Assembly: GCF_014083865.1 (NCBI RefSeq)
Contig: NZ_JACEFA010000007.1
Location: 53,596-117,595 of the forward strand
Length of the DNA stretch: 64,000 nt
Reading direction: 5' to 3'
Origin: Paraliobacillus salinarum
GTDB taxonomy: Bacteria > Bacillota > Bacilli > Bacillales > Amphibacillaceae
In this document: one piece after another, positions 9,689 through 20,222 of the stretch
Layout of the letters: the number at the start of each line of letters is the position of its first letter
Numbering within the stretch: the stretch's first letter is position 1
The notes under the pieces: generated by a model
Told to the model about the DNA's origin: nothing
The model's database searches: none
What the model saw: the letters and a program-made list of their open reading frames with translations, nothing else
Program-made: the position numbers and the translations under genes

Positions 9689-10219
9689 TTAATTAAAACG
9701 ACTTGTTTCATTCCAAGGAAATGCAGTACCAAATCGTTCTGACATTTCTTTTGCTACTTTTCTTCTCTCTCTACGCATCTTCATTCTTTCCTCGGCTTCA
9801 CGGTATAACCATTTCTCTTCTTCAGATTCTGGATACACCTCTGGAACCGTTGTTGGTTGGCTATTTTCATCAATGGCTACCATCGTAATAAATGCATTTG
9901 CGCAAACTTTCCGTTCCCCTGTAAGTAAGTTTTCCGTTACAGCTTTAACAAAAACTTCCATTGAAGTGCGGTGTGCATAAGTTACAAAAGCCTCTAAACA
10001 GATGGTATCTCCTTCTTTAACTGGATGTAAAAAATCAACAGAATCAATCGATGCCGTTACAACTAACTTCCTTGCATGCCGAGTTGCACTAATTGCTGCA
10101 ATGTCATCAATATAAGCCATTAACTGTCCACCGAATAATGTACCATGCCCATTCGTATCAGAAGGTAGTACATGTGAATTTTTTACACTTAATGAAGCAA
10201 CAGATGGTTTTGGTTCCAT
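9689..10219 (-). CDS. ykhA: Acyl-CoA thioesterase, hotdog fold (YkhA type)
   Basis: This enzyme hydrolyses acyl-CoA thioesters to free acid and CoA in the cytoplasm. The 176-residue protein is a single hotdog domain carrying the family segment DTNGHGTLFGGQLMAYIDD, with the catalytic Asn/Asp region followed by the central helix. The second-half strands (VDFLHPVKEGDTICLEAFV, TSMEVFVKA) are typical of the BFIT/YciA/YkhA group. A charged C-terminal helix follows. The ribosome binding site is AGAGG, 8 bp upstream. It stands 20 bp after the cls stop codon on the same strand, so co-transcription with cls is likely. Confidence 0.93.
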   Translation of the reverse strand: MEPKPSVASLSVKNSHVLPSDTNGHGTLFGGQLMAYIDDIAAISATRHARKLVVTASIDSVDFLHPVKEGDTICLEAFVTYAHRTSMEVFVKAVTENLLTGERKVCANAFITMVAIDENSQPTTVPEVYPESEEEKWLYREAEERMKMRRERRKVAKEMSERFGTAFPWNETSRFN

Positions 10220-10239
10220 TATATATTCCTCTTTCTATG

Positions 10240-11679
10240 TTAAAGAATTGGTGCGATTAATCTAGCAACAGACTCTTTAAATCGAATCCAAAGTGAACGT
10301 TGCTTATAAACGTCCCAAGTTAATTCATTAGAATTAGCTATGTCTTTATGATATTCACTAACTAATTTTCTTGCAATTTTTTCACTGTATAGAAACGCAT
10401 TTACTTCAAAGTTTAAACGGAAGCTTCGAACATCGATGTTAGCCGTACCTACTGATGCAATTTTTCCATCAACGACAATGGTTTTTGCGTGTAAGAAACC
10501 TGGTTGATAAACATAAATTTTTGCTCCTGCTTCTAATAATTCCCCTACATAAGAATAGGTTGCCCAATACACAAATGGATGATCCGGTTTATTCGGAATC
10601 ATAATTCTAACGTCGACTCCAGATAATACCGCAATCCTTACCGCATCTGCTAAGCTCTCATCCGGAATAAAATATGGCGTTTGGATATATACATATTCTC
10701 TTGCTTCCATAATCATTTTTATATAACCAATTTTTATTTGTTCCCAATCCGAGTCAGGTCCACTTGATACAATTTGAATACCAACATCACCTTTTGGATT
10801 TGATTCAAAATATCTATCCTCATATAAGATTGTATTTCGTGACGCCTGGTTCCAATCAAGTATGTAGCGAATTTGCATGTTTCGAACAGATTCACCAATA
10901 ACTCTTAAATGTGTATCACGCCAATAACCAAATTTTTCACTCTCACCTAAATACTCATCGCCAATATTAAATCCACCAATATACCCAATGTTTCCATCAA
11001 TGATCGCTAATTTTCTATGGTTACGATGATTAATCTTAAAGTTAACTTTTGGTATGAGCGGCGGGAAGAACGACTCCACTTCTACTCCAGCATCTTTTAG
11101 TCTTGTAATGTATTTTTTTCCTAAACCCCTTGAACCCATATCATCATATAAAAAGCGCACCTTTACGCCTTCTTTTGCTTTCTTAACTAATGTATCAGCA
11201 ATTCTCTGACCAAGATTATCATTTCTAATAATGTAATAAATCAAATGAATATGATCTTTCGCTTGTTCCATGTCTGCAATTAAAGCATTGAATTTTTCAT
11301 TTCCATCTGTAAATATTTCTACATCATTGTCTTGCGTATAGATTGCATCATCATTTCTTAAATGTAAAAATAATAAGTCCTCGTATTCTTCTAACCCTTT
11401 AGGTATTGGAAAACTACCTTCTTTTATTAGATCCAATTGAACTTTCACTGCATTTTGCACGCCTAATTTACTTTTATTATCCCAAATAAAAAGTTTTTTG
11501 TTGCTTAATTTCCTTCCAAAGATTAAATACAAGAAAAAACCAAATACAGGTATAAACATTAATACCAAAAGCCAAGCCCAAGCAGACGTCGCATTCTTAC
11601 GTTCTAAAAAAACAATAGCAAATGCTAAGAATATATTAAATACAAGAATAAACCATAAGATAACCGTTGCCATGTCCAC
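10240..11679 (-). CDS. cls: Cardiolipin synthase, phospholipase D family
   Basis: This enzyme condenses two phosphatidylglycerol molecules to cardiolipin and glycerol at the membrane. Two N-terminal transmembrane helices (about residues 5-25 and 33-55) precede two PLD catalytic motifs: HRNHRKLAIIDG near 218 and HAKTIVVDGKIASVGTANID near 395. The 479-residue length is normal for bacterial Cls. The proposed GTG start at 11679 has GAGGGGGG 6 bp upstream; an in-frame ATG two codons on is possible. Halophilic Firmicutes commonly raise cardiolipin under salt stress, so an osmotic role is plausible but not shown here. Confidence 0.95.
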   Translation of the reverse strand: MDMATVILWFILVFNIFLAFAIVFLERKNATSAWAWLLVLMFIPVFGFFLYLIFGRKLSNKKLFIWDNKSKLGVQNAVKVQLDLIKEGSFPIPKGLEEYEDLLFLHLRNDDAIYTQDNDVEIFTDGNEKFNALIADMEQAKDHIHLIYYIIRNDNLGQRIADTLVKKAKEGVKVRFLYDDMGSRGLGKKYITRLKDAGVEVESFFPPLIPKVNFKINHRNHRKLAIIDGNIGYIGGFNIGDEYLGESEKFGYWRDTHLRVIGESVRNMQIRYILDWNQASRNTILYEDRYFESNPKGDVGIQIVSSGPDSDWEQIKIGYIKMIMEAREYVYIQTPYFIPDESLADAVRIAVLSGVDVRIMIPNKPDHPFVYWATYSYVGELLEAGAKIYVYQPGFLHAKTIVVDGKIASVGTANIDVRSFRLNFEVNAFLYSEKIARKLVSEYHKDIANSNELTWDVYKQRSLWIRFKESVARLIAPIL

Positions 11680-11754
11680 TTACATCCCCCCTCATATACT
11701 TGTGACATCATTATACCATTATGGTCAAAATATATTTATCTTTATGCTTCCCAT

Positions 11755-11782
11755 TAAAAAAGGAGGTTATTTCCCTCCTTTG
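11755..11782 (-). terminator. Terminator of the Hsp20 gene
   Basis: AAAGGAGG and CCTCCTTT are separated by 7 bases, with a T-run on the leftward transcript, immediately after the stop codon. Confidence 0.8.
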
Positions 11783-12247
11783 CTAATTTATTTCAAGGTT
11801 ATTATTTGTTTTTGTCTGTTTGGGACCTCGTATGTCTAATACCCCATTTTGAAACGATGCATGTGTTGTTTTTTTATCAATTACATATGGGAGTTGTACA
11901 GTACGCTCTGCATATTTATATTTTCTCTCTCGTTGCACATAGTTTTTGCTTGTGTTACTCTTCTCTGTCTCTTCTTTATATTCTACCCTTATTTTTAGAC
12001 GATCTCCAAAAATATCAATGTGAATTGCATTTTTCTTGACTCCTGGTAAATCGGCTTGAACAACCCACTCTGTTTCTGTTTCAAATACGTCAACAGCTAA
12101 GCGTGACGAAAAACCATTTTGTTGAAAAAAAGAATCCATCGTTTGTAGCAAGTTGTTTTTTGGTCGGTCATGAAACAGTTGGTCCATCTTTCGTATAAAA
12201 TCCTGCCCTGCTTCTACAAACTCCGATTTTCTATCCTGTTCATCCAT
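11783..12247 (-). CDS. Hsp20/alpha-crystallin family small heat shock protein
   Basis: This is an ATP-independent holdase chaperone that binds unfolding proteins. The alpha-crystallin domain spans about residues 45-150 (AVDVFETETEWVVQADLPGV, then DIFGDRLKIRVEYK). It ends with the beta-strand segment HASFQNGVLDIRGPK, corresponding to the usual A-x-x-x-n-G-v-L motif with A replaced by the related H-A-S-F-Q context. ATG 12247 is preferred (TAGGAG about 10 bp upstream); an in-frame GTG at 12256 would sit on the ribosome binding site. The protein starts with a polar N-terminal arm. No clear heat-shock operator was recognised upstream. Confidence 0.92.
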   Translation of the reverse strand: MDEQDRKSEFVEAGQDFIRKMDQLFHDRPKNNLLQTMDSFFQQNGFSSRLAVDVFETETEWVVQADLPGVKKNAIHIDIFGDRLKIRVEYKEETEKSNTSKNYVQRERKYKYAERTVQLPYVIDKKTTHASFQNGVLDIRGPKQTKTNNNLEIN

Positions 12248-12354
12248 TTGTCTCACACTCCTAACTTTTAACTACCACTACTATATGTTTCTTTTCCTGT
12301 AAGAGTTAATGATTATAGTTATTTTTATAATAAACAGACTTTTCAAAAAATATG

Positions 12355-12383
12355 TTGACATATCTTTTTTGTTCCCTTATAAT
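12355..12383 (+). promoter_or_regulatory. Consensus sigma-A promoter of the S-box/metY unit
   Basis: A perfect TTGACA (12355-12360) and a perfect TATAAT (12378-12383) are separated by 17 bp. The expected start lies a few bases before the SAM riboswitch. Confidence 0.9.
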
Positions 12384-12403
12384 CCTTACTAACATGTACA
12401 TAT

Positions 12404-14266
<1,863 letters not shown>

Positions 14267-14558
14267 ACCTTTTTTAAATAAATGATTCGGTGTCAGTGCA
14301 TCCTTTTTTAATGAGACATTCGTTGTCGATTTAAAAATGCGAGTACTGGCATCTTTTCTTTTTAACAAAAGGCGATTAAAACGGGGCTAAGTGACCGTTT
14401 AGGCATGGATTGCTCTATTACGGAAACTTAGAACTGAACTAAGTGACTGTTTTATGTGAAGTTAGCCCAACCTTAAATATTGATTTGAACCAATCAAATT
14501 GTGTTAACTATTGCTAAATGTTCATTTTCTACCATATAATAAATAAACAATGCTTTAC
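14267..14558. other. Intergenic region with degenerate direct and inverted repeats
   Basis: No gene is seen in this stretch. It contains two similar halves (CTAAGTGACCGTTT near 14398 and CTAAGTGACTGTTT near 14441), and GGGCTAA is answered by TTAGCCC (about 14394 and 14461). It looks like a decayed intergenic repeat. A candidate promoter for ypmR (TTGCTA at 14511-14516, 18 bp, TATAAT at 14535-14540) lies at its right end. Confidence 0.45.
14511..14540 (+). promoter_or_regulatory. Candidate sigma-A promoter for ypmR-ypmS
   Basis: TTGCTA and a perfect TATAAT are separated by 18 bp, about 100 bp before the ypmR start. The long leader would include the hairpin at 14559-14617. Confidence 0.55.
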
Positions 14559-14617
14559 GAATGACTATTGTAGGTGTATTGTTTAAAAATCAAACAATCG
14601 GGAATAGTCTAGCATTC
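14559..14617 (+). other. Long composite hairpin in the ypmR leader
   Basis: Nested arms GAATG/CATTC, ACTATT/AATAGT and ATTGTTT/AAACAAT are separated by small internal loops, giving a 59-base stem-loop followed by ATTTTT. It lies between the candidate promoter and the ypmR ribosome binding site. It could be an attenuator, an mRNA stabiliser or simply a DNA palindrome. Confidence 0.5.
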
Positions 14618-14642
14618 ATTTTTAAAAATAGGTGTGAGCAAA

Positions 14643-15569
14643 ATGAACAAAAAAAAGTTATGGATTAGTATTGGGTTAGTAGCCATAATATTTTTAATCA
14701 TTACTGTTTTATTTATCTGGTTAAAAAAAGATCATTCAAATGAGACAGCGACTATAGAACCGAAAGAAACTATACAAGAAGTAATTGAACAAGTTAACGA
14801 AAAAGATGAAGAAGTGGAACAGGAAGAAAACAACTTATCTTCAAGTATTAGAAGTGCAGTGGAAAGTACGATTGGTTTATTTGTTCGTGACCATTACAAC
14901 ATTGTAGCAATTGGGGACTCTCTAACACAAGGTGTTGGAGATTTAACAAATAATGGTGGTTATGTTGGCGTGATTGAAGATAGCTTGTCAGATAAATCCA
15001 AACCGATTACCATTGAGAATTATGGAAAACGAGGAAACCGATCTGATCAGTTGCTGAAAAGGTTGGAGGATAAACAGATTCAATCATCCATCAAAAAGGC
15101 AGATATGATTTTATTAACTATTGGTGCAAATGATATTATGAAGGTTGTTAAATCAAATGTTATGAATCTTCAGGAAGAGCCATTTGAGCAAGCGAGGAAA
15201 GAATATCGCTTACGACTTCAAGAGATTTTTGATAAAATGTTACAGTTGAGCCCAGATGCAGATATTTATTTAATTGGTTTTTTCAATCCGTTTGAAGGCT
15301 ATTTTGATGATATTGAAGAACTGGAATCTATTCTGACTAATTGGAATCAAACTGGGCAAGAGCTGACACAAAATAGCTCACAATTACATTACATTCCAAC
15401 GAAAGACTTATTTCAGTTAAAAGATGTGAACTTATTAGCGGAAGATAATTTCCATCCAAACACAACCGGATATACATTAATGGGAGAACGCATCCTTACT
15501 TATATTCGCCCTACTATTGAAGCTGCACAAAAAGAAACGGAGCAACAAAACGAATTAACACAAGAATAA
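14643..15569 (+). CDS. ypmR: SGNH/GDSL-family lipase/esterase, membrane-anchored (YpmR type)
   Basis: This is an extracytoplasmic hydrolase of the SGNH fold. A short basic N-terminus and one hydrophobic segment (about residues 5-28) act as a signal anchor. A charged, Glu-rich linker of about 40 residues follows, then the catalytic domain: block I AIGDSLTQGVGD (nucleophile Ser), block III GANDI, and block V EDNFHPN (catalytic Asp/His). The true substrate of YpmR is not known to me. ATG 14643 is preferred over an in-frame GTG at 14634, because AGGTG then lies 8 bp upstream. It forms an operon with ypmS, as in Bacillus. Confidence 0.92.
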   Translation: MNKKKLWISIGLVAIIFLIITVLFIWLKKDHSNETATIEPKETIQEVIEQVNEKDEEVEQEENNLSSSIRSAVESTIGLFVRDHYNIVAIGDSLTQGVGDLTNNGGYVGVIEDSLSDKSKPITIENYGKRGNRSDQLLKRLEDKQIQSSIKKADMILLTIGANDIMKVVKSNVMNLQEEPFEQARKEYRLRLQEIFDKMLQLSPDADIYLIGFFNPFEGYFDDIEELESILTNWNQTGQELTQNSSQLHYIPTKDLFQLKDVNLLAEDNFHPNTTGYTLMGERILTYIRPTIEAAQKETEQQNELTQE

Positions 15570-15599
15570 TTCGTTTAAGAAAGGTGTTTAATTTTAATA

Positions 15600-16205
15600 A
15601 TGAAGCAAACAGCACAACGTCATTGGAAAAAGCTTTTCATTGGTTTACTAAGCTTAAATTTACTCGTAATTACAATTATATTTATTTTGATATTCTCACC
15701 TGCTCCAGATCTGCCGGTAGAGGAAAAACAAATAACGGAGGAAAAAGCTGGTGCGCAATTTACGGTTCAATCTAGCAAGAAGAACCTAAGCCAGCTTGTT
15801 AATGGTTATTTGGATGAAGCATTAAATGATAAGAAAGGGAAATATTCGGTTCAATTTGAAGAAGATGTACAATTCAACGGATCGGTTCAAGCGTTCAGTA
15901 AGGATATTCCTGTGTCGATCAGTATGGAGCCAATTGTACAAGAGAATGGCGATCTGATTTTACAACAAAAAGAAATGTCATTAGGATTGTTATTATTACC
16001 AAAAAATAAAATCTTAGAATACGTGGAGAAGCAGGTCGGTTTGCCTGAATGGATCAGGATTAATCCAAAAAAAGAGCAAATTTATGTTGCCGTAACAGAA
16101 ATTGATATTAAGAGTAATTTTAAAATTCGCATACAGCAGTTTGATTTAGAGAATGACCGATTATCATTTCGAATTAAAGTTCCCACAGAATCATTAGGAT
16201 TTTAA
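15600..16205 (+). CDS. ypmS: DUF2140 family membrane protein YpmS
   Basis: This 201-residue protein of unknown function has one N-terminal membrane helix (about residues 12-35, FIGLLSLNLLVITIIFILIF) and an extracytoplasmic beta-rich domain. Family-typical segments include QFTVQSSKKNLSQLVNGYL and the C-terminal FRIKVPTESLGF. It begins 30 bp after ypmR, and the ypmR-ypmS pair is conserved in Bacillaceae, suggesting joint action at the envelope. The nearest ribosome binding site, AAAGGTG, lies rather far (about 14 bp) from ATG 15600. Confidence 0.88.
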   Translation: MKQTAQRHWKKLFIGLLSLNLLVITIIFILIFSPAPDLPVEEKQITEEKAGAQFTVQSSKKNLSQLVNGYLDEALNDKKGKYSVQFEEDVQFNGSVQAFSKDIPVSISMEPIVQENGDLILQQKEMSLGLLLLPKNKILEYVEKQVGLPEWIRINPKKEQIYVAVTEIDIKSNFKIRIQQFDLENDRLSFRIKVPTESLGF

Positions 16206-16211
16206 TGCACT

Positions 16212-16262
16212 ATAAAGAGAGTCAGGTTTATCTGTAAGCAAGATAAACCTGACTCTCTTTAT
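16212..16262. terminator. Bidirectional terminator between ypmS and the lia operon
   Basis: A perfect 22-bp inverted repeat (16212-16233 and 16241-16262, core GAGAGTCAGGTTTATCT) has a 7-base loop and lies between convergent genes. Confidence 0.9.
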
Positions 16263-16285
16263 AAACTTAATAAATCAATACAGCA

Positions 16286-17146
16286 CTATTTAGCGATTAC
16301 TTCAATTTCCCCGACATCGCTACTGAGATCCATTCGTGGACCGTCCGTGCCTACTTCTATATAAATATTCCCGTCATCATTTTCTGCTCGATCTAGCCTT
16401 ATTCCTGAAGTGTGCACACCACCTACATCGCTGGATAAATCCATTTGATAAGCTTGTGGCATTTTCTCCATTGTCACGTCAATATCACCTACATCTGATT
16501 CAATTGTAATATCATTGTTCCATTCTATTAAACTAAGTGATATCTCGCCTACATCACTAATCAATTGATAGCTACCTGATCCTGTTTCAATAGCTATATC
16601 CCCCACATTTGTTTCTACCGAAGTCCGATTTGATTTTATGTTAGCTATCTTCAAATCGCCTACATCACTTGATACTTCAATAGCAGAGTAATTACCAGCA
16701 CGTATTGCTAAATCTGCAACATTGGCGTCTACTCGCAGTTGTTTAAATTGTTTTTCTGGCAATTGAAGTACTAGCTCTAACGGATCGTTCCATTGAAATG
16801 GTAGGATAGCGAAGGAAAACCACCAACTATTTTGCTGATCTAATTTTATAAATAACGTATTGTCTTCATCGTAAACCTCATACGTCATTTTTTCTTCTTG
16901 ATATTGATTTAGCTGTCCATTTAGCGCAACATGTATGTTATTATCCGGGCTCTTTTCGATTTGAAAATCCGCAATATCTACCTCTATATCTAATTGATTA
17001 ATTGCATCTGCCTGCAAATCTGCAAAGCTTGTAAACTGCTCTTGTTTTCCAATAGAAAATATTTGATCTCGAAATACAAACATACCAATGAGACCTATCA
17101 ATCCCGTTATAAGTGCAATACCCGCAATCTTTCTCAAGCTATTCAC
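16286..17146 (-). CDS. DUF4097 beta-strand-repeat envelope protein (LiaG-like)
   Basis: A single N-terminal helix (about 6-25) anchors an extracytoplasmic right-handed beta-repeat domain. The repeat unit is visible at least six times as S-D-V-G-[DEG]-I or close variants (DVGDLKI, NVGDIAI, DVGEISL, DVGDIDV, DVGGVHT, DVGEIEV), spaced about 20 residues apart. The DUF4097 family includes LiaG of the B. subtilis lia operon. Its start overlaps the DUF1700-like gene by 4 bp, and it is the last gene of a seven-gene unit containing liaIHFSR. The role is unknown; envelope-stress sensing or accessory function is inferred from context. Confidence 0.87.
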   Translation of the reverse strand: MNSLRKIAGIALITGLIGLIGMFVFRDQIFSIGKQEQFTSFADLQADAINQLDIEVDIADFQIEKSPDNNIHVALNGQLNQYQEEKMTYEVYDEDNTLFIKLDQQNSWWFSFAILPFQWNDPLELVLQLPEKQFKQLRVDANVADLAIRAGNYSAIEVSSDVGDLKIANIKSNRTSVETNVGDIAIETGSGSYQLISDVGEISLSLIEWNNDITIESDVGDIDVTMEKMPQAYQMDLSSDVGGVHTSGIRLDRAENDDGNIYIEVGTDGPRMDLSSDVGEIEVIAK

Positions 17147-17724
17147 CCCCTAATGACTTCTACATTCCATTTTAAGTAGCCTTTTAAAACAAAGAATAGG
17201 ATCTTGGTGACGTAAATCATCAAAATGATAAGTAAAACACCGACACTAACTAATGTTAGTACAACAAAGAATTCTGGAAGTGCAGTTAATATAGTAGATA
17301 CTGAACGCCAGAATAAAGAAAGTACCCAAACAATAGGCGTTAACGAAAAACCAATTGCTATCCCCCAAACTGCAAACCAAACGAAAAATAGGATAATTGC
17401 TGGCACGAATACAATTACTACGTTAAAAATAATTAGTACAAGTGCAAGAATCAATGACTGCATCGGACTACGACTTTTGTTGGCTGGCGTGAGTTCAGTT
17501 TGTTTCTCTTCACGGACTACCTGGCTCACATTAAAATCAGTTAATCGTTTTTGCGCAATCAAACGTGGTGAGTCAAGCTCAAGAATAACAGATTGTTCAT
17601 CTCTTCCTTCTATTTGAGCAATTTTAAAATGATCTTCATAGTCTTGTAATATATTATTCCGATCCTCACTGGATAACCCTTTCAAGTGATAAGCTAGTTC
17701 TTTCATAAAGTGTTGCTTATTCAT
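17143..17724 (-). CDS. DUF1700/HAAS-type membrane protein
   Basis: The N-terminal 75 residues match the HAAS signalling domain pattern (MNKQHFMKELAYHLKGL, then IQDYEDHF-like NILQDYEDHFKIA, then LDSPRLIAQ). About three to four transmembrane helices follow between residues 90 and 185. Such proteins usually sit beside a DUF4097 protein and a PadR regulator. Here the partner is the DUF4097 gene downstream (4-bp overlap), and the regulator is the LiaRS pair upstream (2-bp gap from liaR). It probably transmits or sets an envelope signal, but no biochemical role is established. Confidence 0.85.
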   Translation of the reverse strand: MNKQHFMKELAYHLKGLSSEDRNNILQDYEDHFKIAQIEGRDEQSVILELDSPRLIAQKRLTDFNVSQVVREEKQTELTPANKSRSPMQSLILALVLIIFNVVIVFVPAIILFFVWFAVWGIAIGFSLTPIVWVLSLFWRSVSTILTALPEFFVVLTLVSVGVLLIILMIYVTKILFFVLKGYLKWNVEVIRG

Positions 17725-17726
17725 TC

Positions 17727-18365
17727 CTATTCCCCCTCAACTAATTTATGTTGATAGGCATAGATTGCTGCTTGTGTCCTATCTTGCACCTCTAATTTAC
17801 TTAAGATATTGCTCACATGAACTTTTGTCGTCTTCAGCGCAATAAAAAGTTGGTCGGCAATGTCTTGATTTGTCTTCCCCTTAGCAATGAGTAACAATAT
17901 TTCCTGTTCTCTGGCTGTTAATGCGTCATGAAGTTCGGCTTCTTTCTTCATACGCATACGTGTTAATACTTTACTTGTTACTTCAGCTTCAAAAACCGAT
18001 TCTCCTTGATGCGTGTTTCGTATTGCTTTTGCGATTTCACTAGCTTTAGATGTTTTCAAGACATAGCTTGTGGCTCCAGCCTCTAATGCAGGATATACTT
18101 TGTCATCATCAATAAAGCTTGTGACCATTAATACCTTTGCTTCTGGCCATGCTTGAATAATCTCTTTTGTCGCTTGAATACCATCCATTTCATCCATAAC
18201 AATATCCATTAAAATAACATCTGGTCGAAGTTGAAGTGCTAATTCTACTGCTTTTTTTCCATTATCAGCTTCAGCTATTACTTCAATGTCTGTTTGTGTG
18301 GCCAAATAAGCACTAACTCCAATACGAACCATTTCATGATCATCTACAAATAATACTTTAATCAT
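17727..18365 (-). CDS. liaR: Response regulator LiaR (VraR), NarL/LuxR family
   Basis: This DNA-binding response regulator of the cell-wall-antibiotic stress system has a receiver domain with acidic pocket D8/D9, phospho-acceptor D54 ([11 protein letters not shown]), and conserved Thr (VTSF) and Lys (YVLKTS). The C-terminal LuxR-type helix-turn-helix starts at [18 protein letters not shown] and ends near residue 205. I prefer ATG 18365, which puts GAAGGTG 6 bp upstream; in-frame starts at 18371 and 18374 overlap the ribosome binding site. It overlaps the end of liaS by 8 bp, implying translational coupling. Confidence 0.95.
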   Translation of the reverse strand: MIKVLFVDDHEMVRIGVSAYLATQTDIEVIAEADNGKKAVELALQLRPDVILMDIVMDEMDGIQATKEIIQAWPEAKVLMVTSFIDDDKVYPALEAGATSYVLKTSKASEIAKAIRNTHQGESVFEAEVTSKVLTRMRMKKEAELHDALTAREQEILLLIAKGKTNQDIADQLFIALKTTKVHVSNILSKLEVQDRTQAAIYAYQHKLVEGE

Positions 18366-19410
18366 TTTCATCACCTTCTGCGTTTATAATCGGAACTCTA
18401 ACTTCTAATCTTGTTCCTTTATTTGGCACACTAACAATACGTAATTTACCACCTATTTCTGCTGCGCGTTCTGACATATTCGCCAAACCATATGAGCTAG
18501 ACTGCTTTTCTTCTAAATTAAAGCCGATGCCATCATCTAATACGCGTAAAATGACAGTTTGATCACGATGAATGAATACGATATCCATTGTACTTGCCTT
18601 TGCGTGGCGCAATGCGTTAGATAATGCCTCTTGTAGTATTCTAAACAAGTGATCCTCTACTCCAGCACTTAAAGATACCTCTTCCACTTTCCAATGAATA
18701 GCAATGGGAATTTTTTGATCAAGTTCTCGCAATAACTGATCCATCCCTTCCTTCAATGAATTATCTTTAAGCGCAATTGGTCTTAAATGAAGTAACAATG
18801 CGCGCATTTCTAATTGCGCCTGTTGAATCATCGTTTCTATTTGTTGCAAAGGAGTAGCAACGGCATCTGTTTTTGAAATAGAACTTTCATTGATAGCGGA
18901 AACAAGCATAGACGCTGCAAAAAGCTCCTGACTAACGGAATCATGTAGTTCTCTTGCCAATCGATTACGCTCTTCTGTAATTACTTTTTCTATTTGTTCC
19001 TGTTGATTTTCTACTCGTTCGCTAACTAAATTCTGTGTTCTTATCGTCTGTTCTTGTATATGACGTTTGACTTCTTTCATTTTATCCATTATTTGATCAA
19101 GCTCATCTAACGAACCATCATATTGCATGTTCGTATCCGTATTTGCATTAGCTAATCCATTTAAACCTTTTTCAATCACTTCTAATTGATTTTTCTCAAA
19201 AACCCCAATCATGAATCCAGCACTAGCACCAAATACCAAGCTGACTATTAGAACAAAAAGAATGAACGGTATTTTCAAAATAGTCGCCCCGATCAAATCT
19301 AGCCAGCTTTGTAGTGGAAACATATAGGTGAAAATCATAAATAACAGCACAGTTAGCAACACCGACAGAAGCATGCCAGTAAGAATGGAACGAGTAATTA
19401 TTGCTTTCAT
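18358..19410 (-). CDS. liaS: Sensor histidine kinase LiaS (VraS)
   Basis: This membrane sensor kinase responds to lipid-II-cycle stress. Two N-terminal helices (about 10-32 and 45-70) with almost no extracellular loop are typical of intramembrane-sensing kinases. A HAMP-like/coiled-coil linker follows, then a HisKA_3 domain with [17 protein letters not shown] (phospho-accepting H156). The HATPase domain contains [13 protein letters not shown] and DDGIGF. It overlaps liaF by 4 bp (ATGA) and liaR by 8 bp. LiaF is the known inhibitor of LiaS in B. subtilis. Confidence 0.96.
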   Translation of the reverse strand: MKAIITRSILTGMLLSVLLTVLLFMIFTYMFPLQSWLDLIGATILKIPFILFVLIVSLVFGASAGFMIGVFEKNQLEVIEKGLNGLANANTDTNMQYDGSLDELDQIMDKMKEVKRHIQEQTIRTQNLVSERVENQQEQIEKVITEERNRLARELHDSVSQELFAASMLVSAINESSISKTDAVATPLQQIETMIQQAQLEMRALLLHLRPIALKDNSLKEGMDQLLRELDQKIPIAIHWKVEEVSLSAGVEDHLFRILQEALSNALRHAKASTMDIVFIHRDQTVILRVLDDGIGFNLEEKQSSSYGLANMSERAAEIGGKLRIVSVPNKGTRLEVRVPIINAEGDEND

Positions 19411-20123
19411 TCTCGTGTCACCTCAATTTTACCAGCAATCATTGATGTAACTATTTTCACCTTCTGGTTCGCTTGATTATATGCTTCTGTTTGTAAATGA
19501 ATCACTCGATTGGTGATCGTGTCATCTCGATGATTCAGAATATCTACAGATCCAAACAGGACAGAATGATGAATCGATACTTCCACATCAAATGGTACAA
19601 CGATTTTCATTGTACCAAATAAATGACGAACAATAATAAGCGGTTCACCCTTTGGTAATACCGTATAGGTTAAATCGATATTTGTTTCTCCTACAATGGT
19701 TTGAATGTTAATGTCATTCCATTCATAAGCCGATTGTTCTGTTTGTTGCTTACCAAACCATTGATTAGTAAACAATACTTTCTCTTCATTTAACTGTTGA
19801 TTTATTGGGAATTGGGGTTGGTAATCATTTGTGCGTTCCTTTTTTTGATACCAATATAAAAGGAATAGAACTAGCGTTATAAATAGTACAAACTGAAAGG
19901 TGATCGTATTAATGACTGTAATTCCAAGCGCAACTAAACCAATCCAAAAAAACATTCGACCAATGGGACGATAATAATGTTGGCGTGCAAGAAAAATGAT
20001 CACAAGCCATATCCCGATCCAGACTAATGATTCTGTATGAATAAAGATTGCTTCAAAAATAAAAAATATAATGATTCCAATTAATACATACTCTGCAATA
20101 TGCATGTTTTTTCGATTAAACAT
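19407..20123 (-). CDS. liaF: LiaF, membrane inhibitor of the LiaRS two-component system
   Basis: About four hydrophobic segments lie in the first 100 residues. A C-terminal beta-rich domain (about 125-238, EWNDINIQTIVGETNIDLTY, LFGTMKIVVPFDVEV) matches the cell-wall-active-antibiotics-response/DUF2154 domain of LiaF and VraT. Known role: it keeps LiaS off in the absence of envelope stress. The ribosome binding site GAGGG is 6 bp upstream. The stop overlaps the liaS start, and 99 bp containing a hairpin separate it from liaH. Confidence 0.94.
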   Translation of the reverse strand: MFNRKNMHIAEYVLIGIIIFFIFEAIFIHTESLVWIGIWLVIIFLARQHYYRPIGRMFFWIGLVALGITVINTITFQFVLFITLVLFLLYWYQKKERTNDYQPQFPINQQLNEEKVLFTNQWFGKQQTEQSAYEWNDINIQTIVGETNIDLTYTVLPKGEPLIIVRHLFGTMKIVVPFDVEVSIHHSVLFGSVDILNHRDDTITNRVIHLQTEAYNQANQKVKIVTSMIAGKIEVTRE

Positions 20124-20165
20124 AGGCTTCCCTCAATTTCTTATGATACAAAGTTTAGTTAGAGA

Positions 20166-20195
20166 CAAGGCACCGACATAAACATCGATACCTTG
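20166..20195 (-). other. Intra-operon hairpin between liaH and liaF
   Basis: In the leftward transcript CAAGGTATCGA pairs with TCGGTGCCTTG (11 bp including two G-U pairs) around an 8-base loop. There is only a weak T-rich tail, so this looks like a partial terminator or processing/stability element that could keep liaIH mRNA above liaFSR mRNA. Confidence 0.6.
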
Positions 20196-20222
20196 GCCTA
20201 CTATCTATAGCGTACCATGAAC

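Noticed and set aside
15584..15775. 63-codon ORF overlapping the start of ypmS
   Set aside because: It is in a different frame from ypmS, its composition is random-like, and ypmS has clear family motifs.
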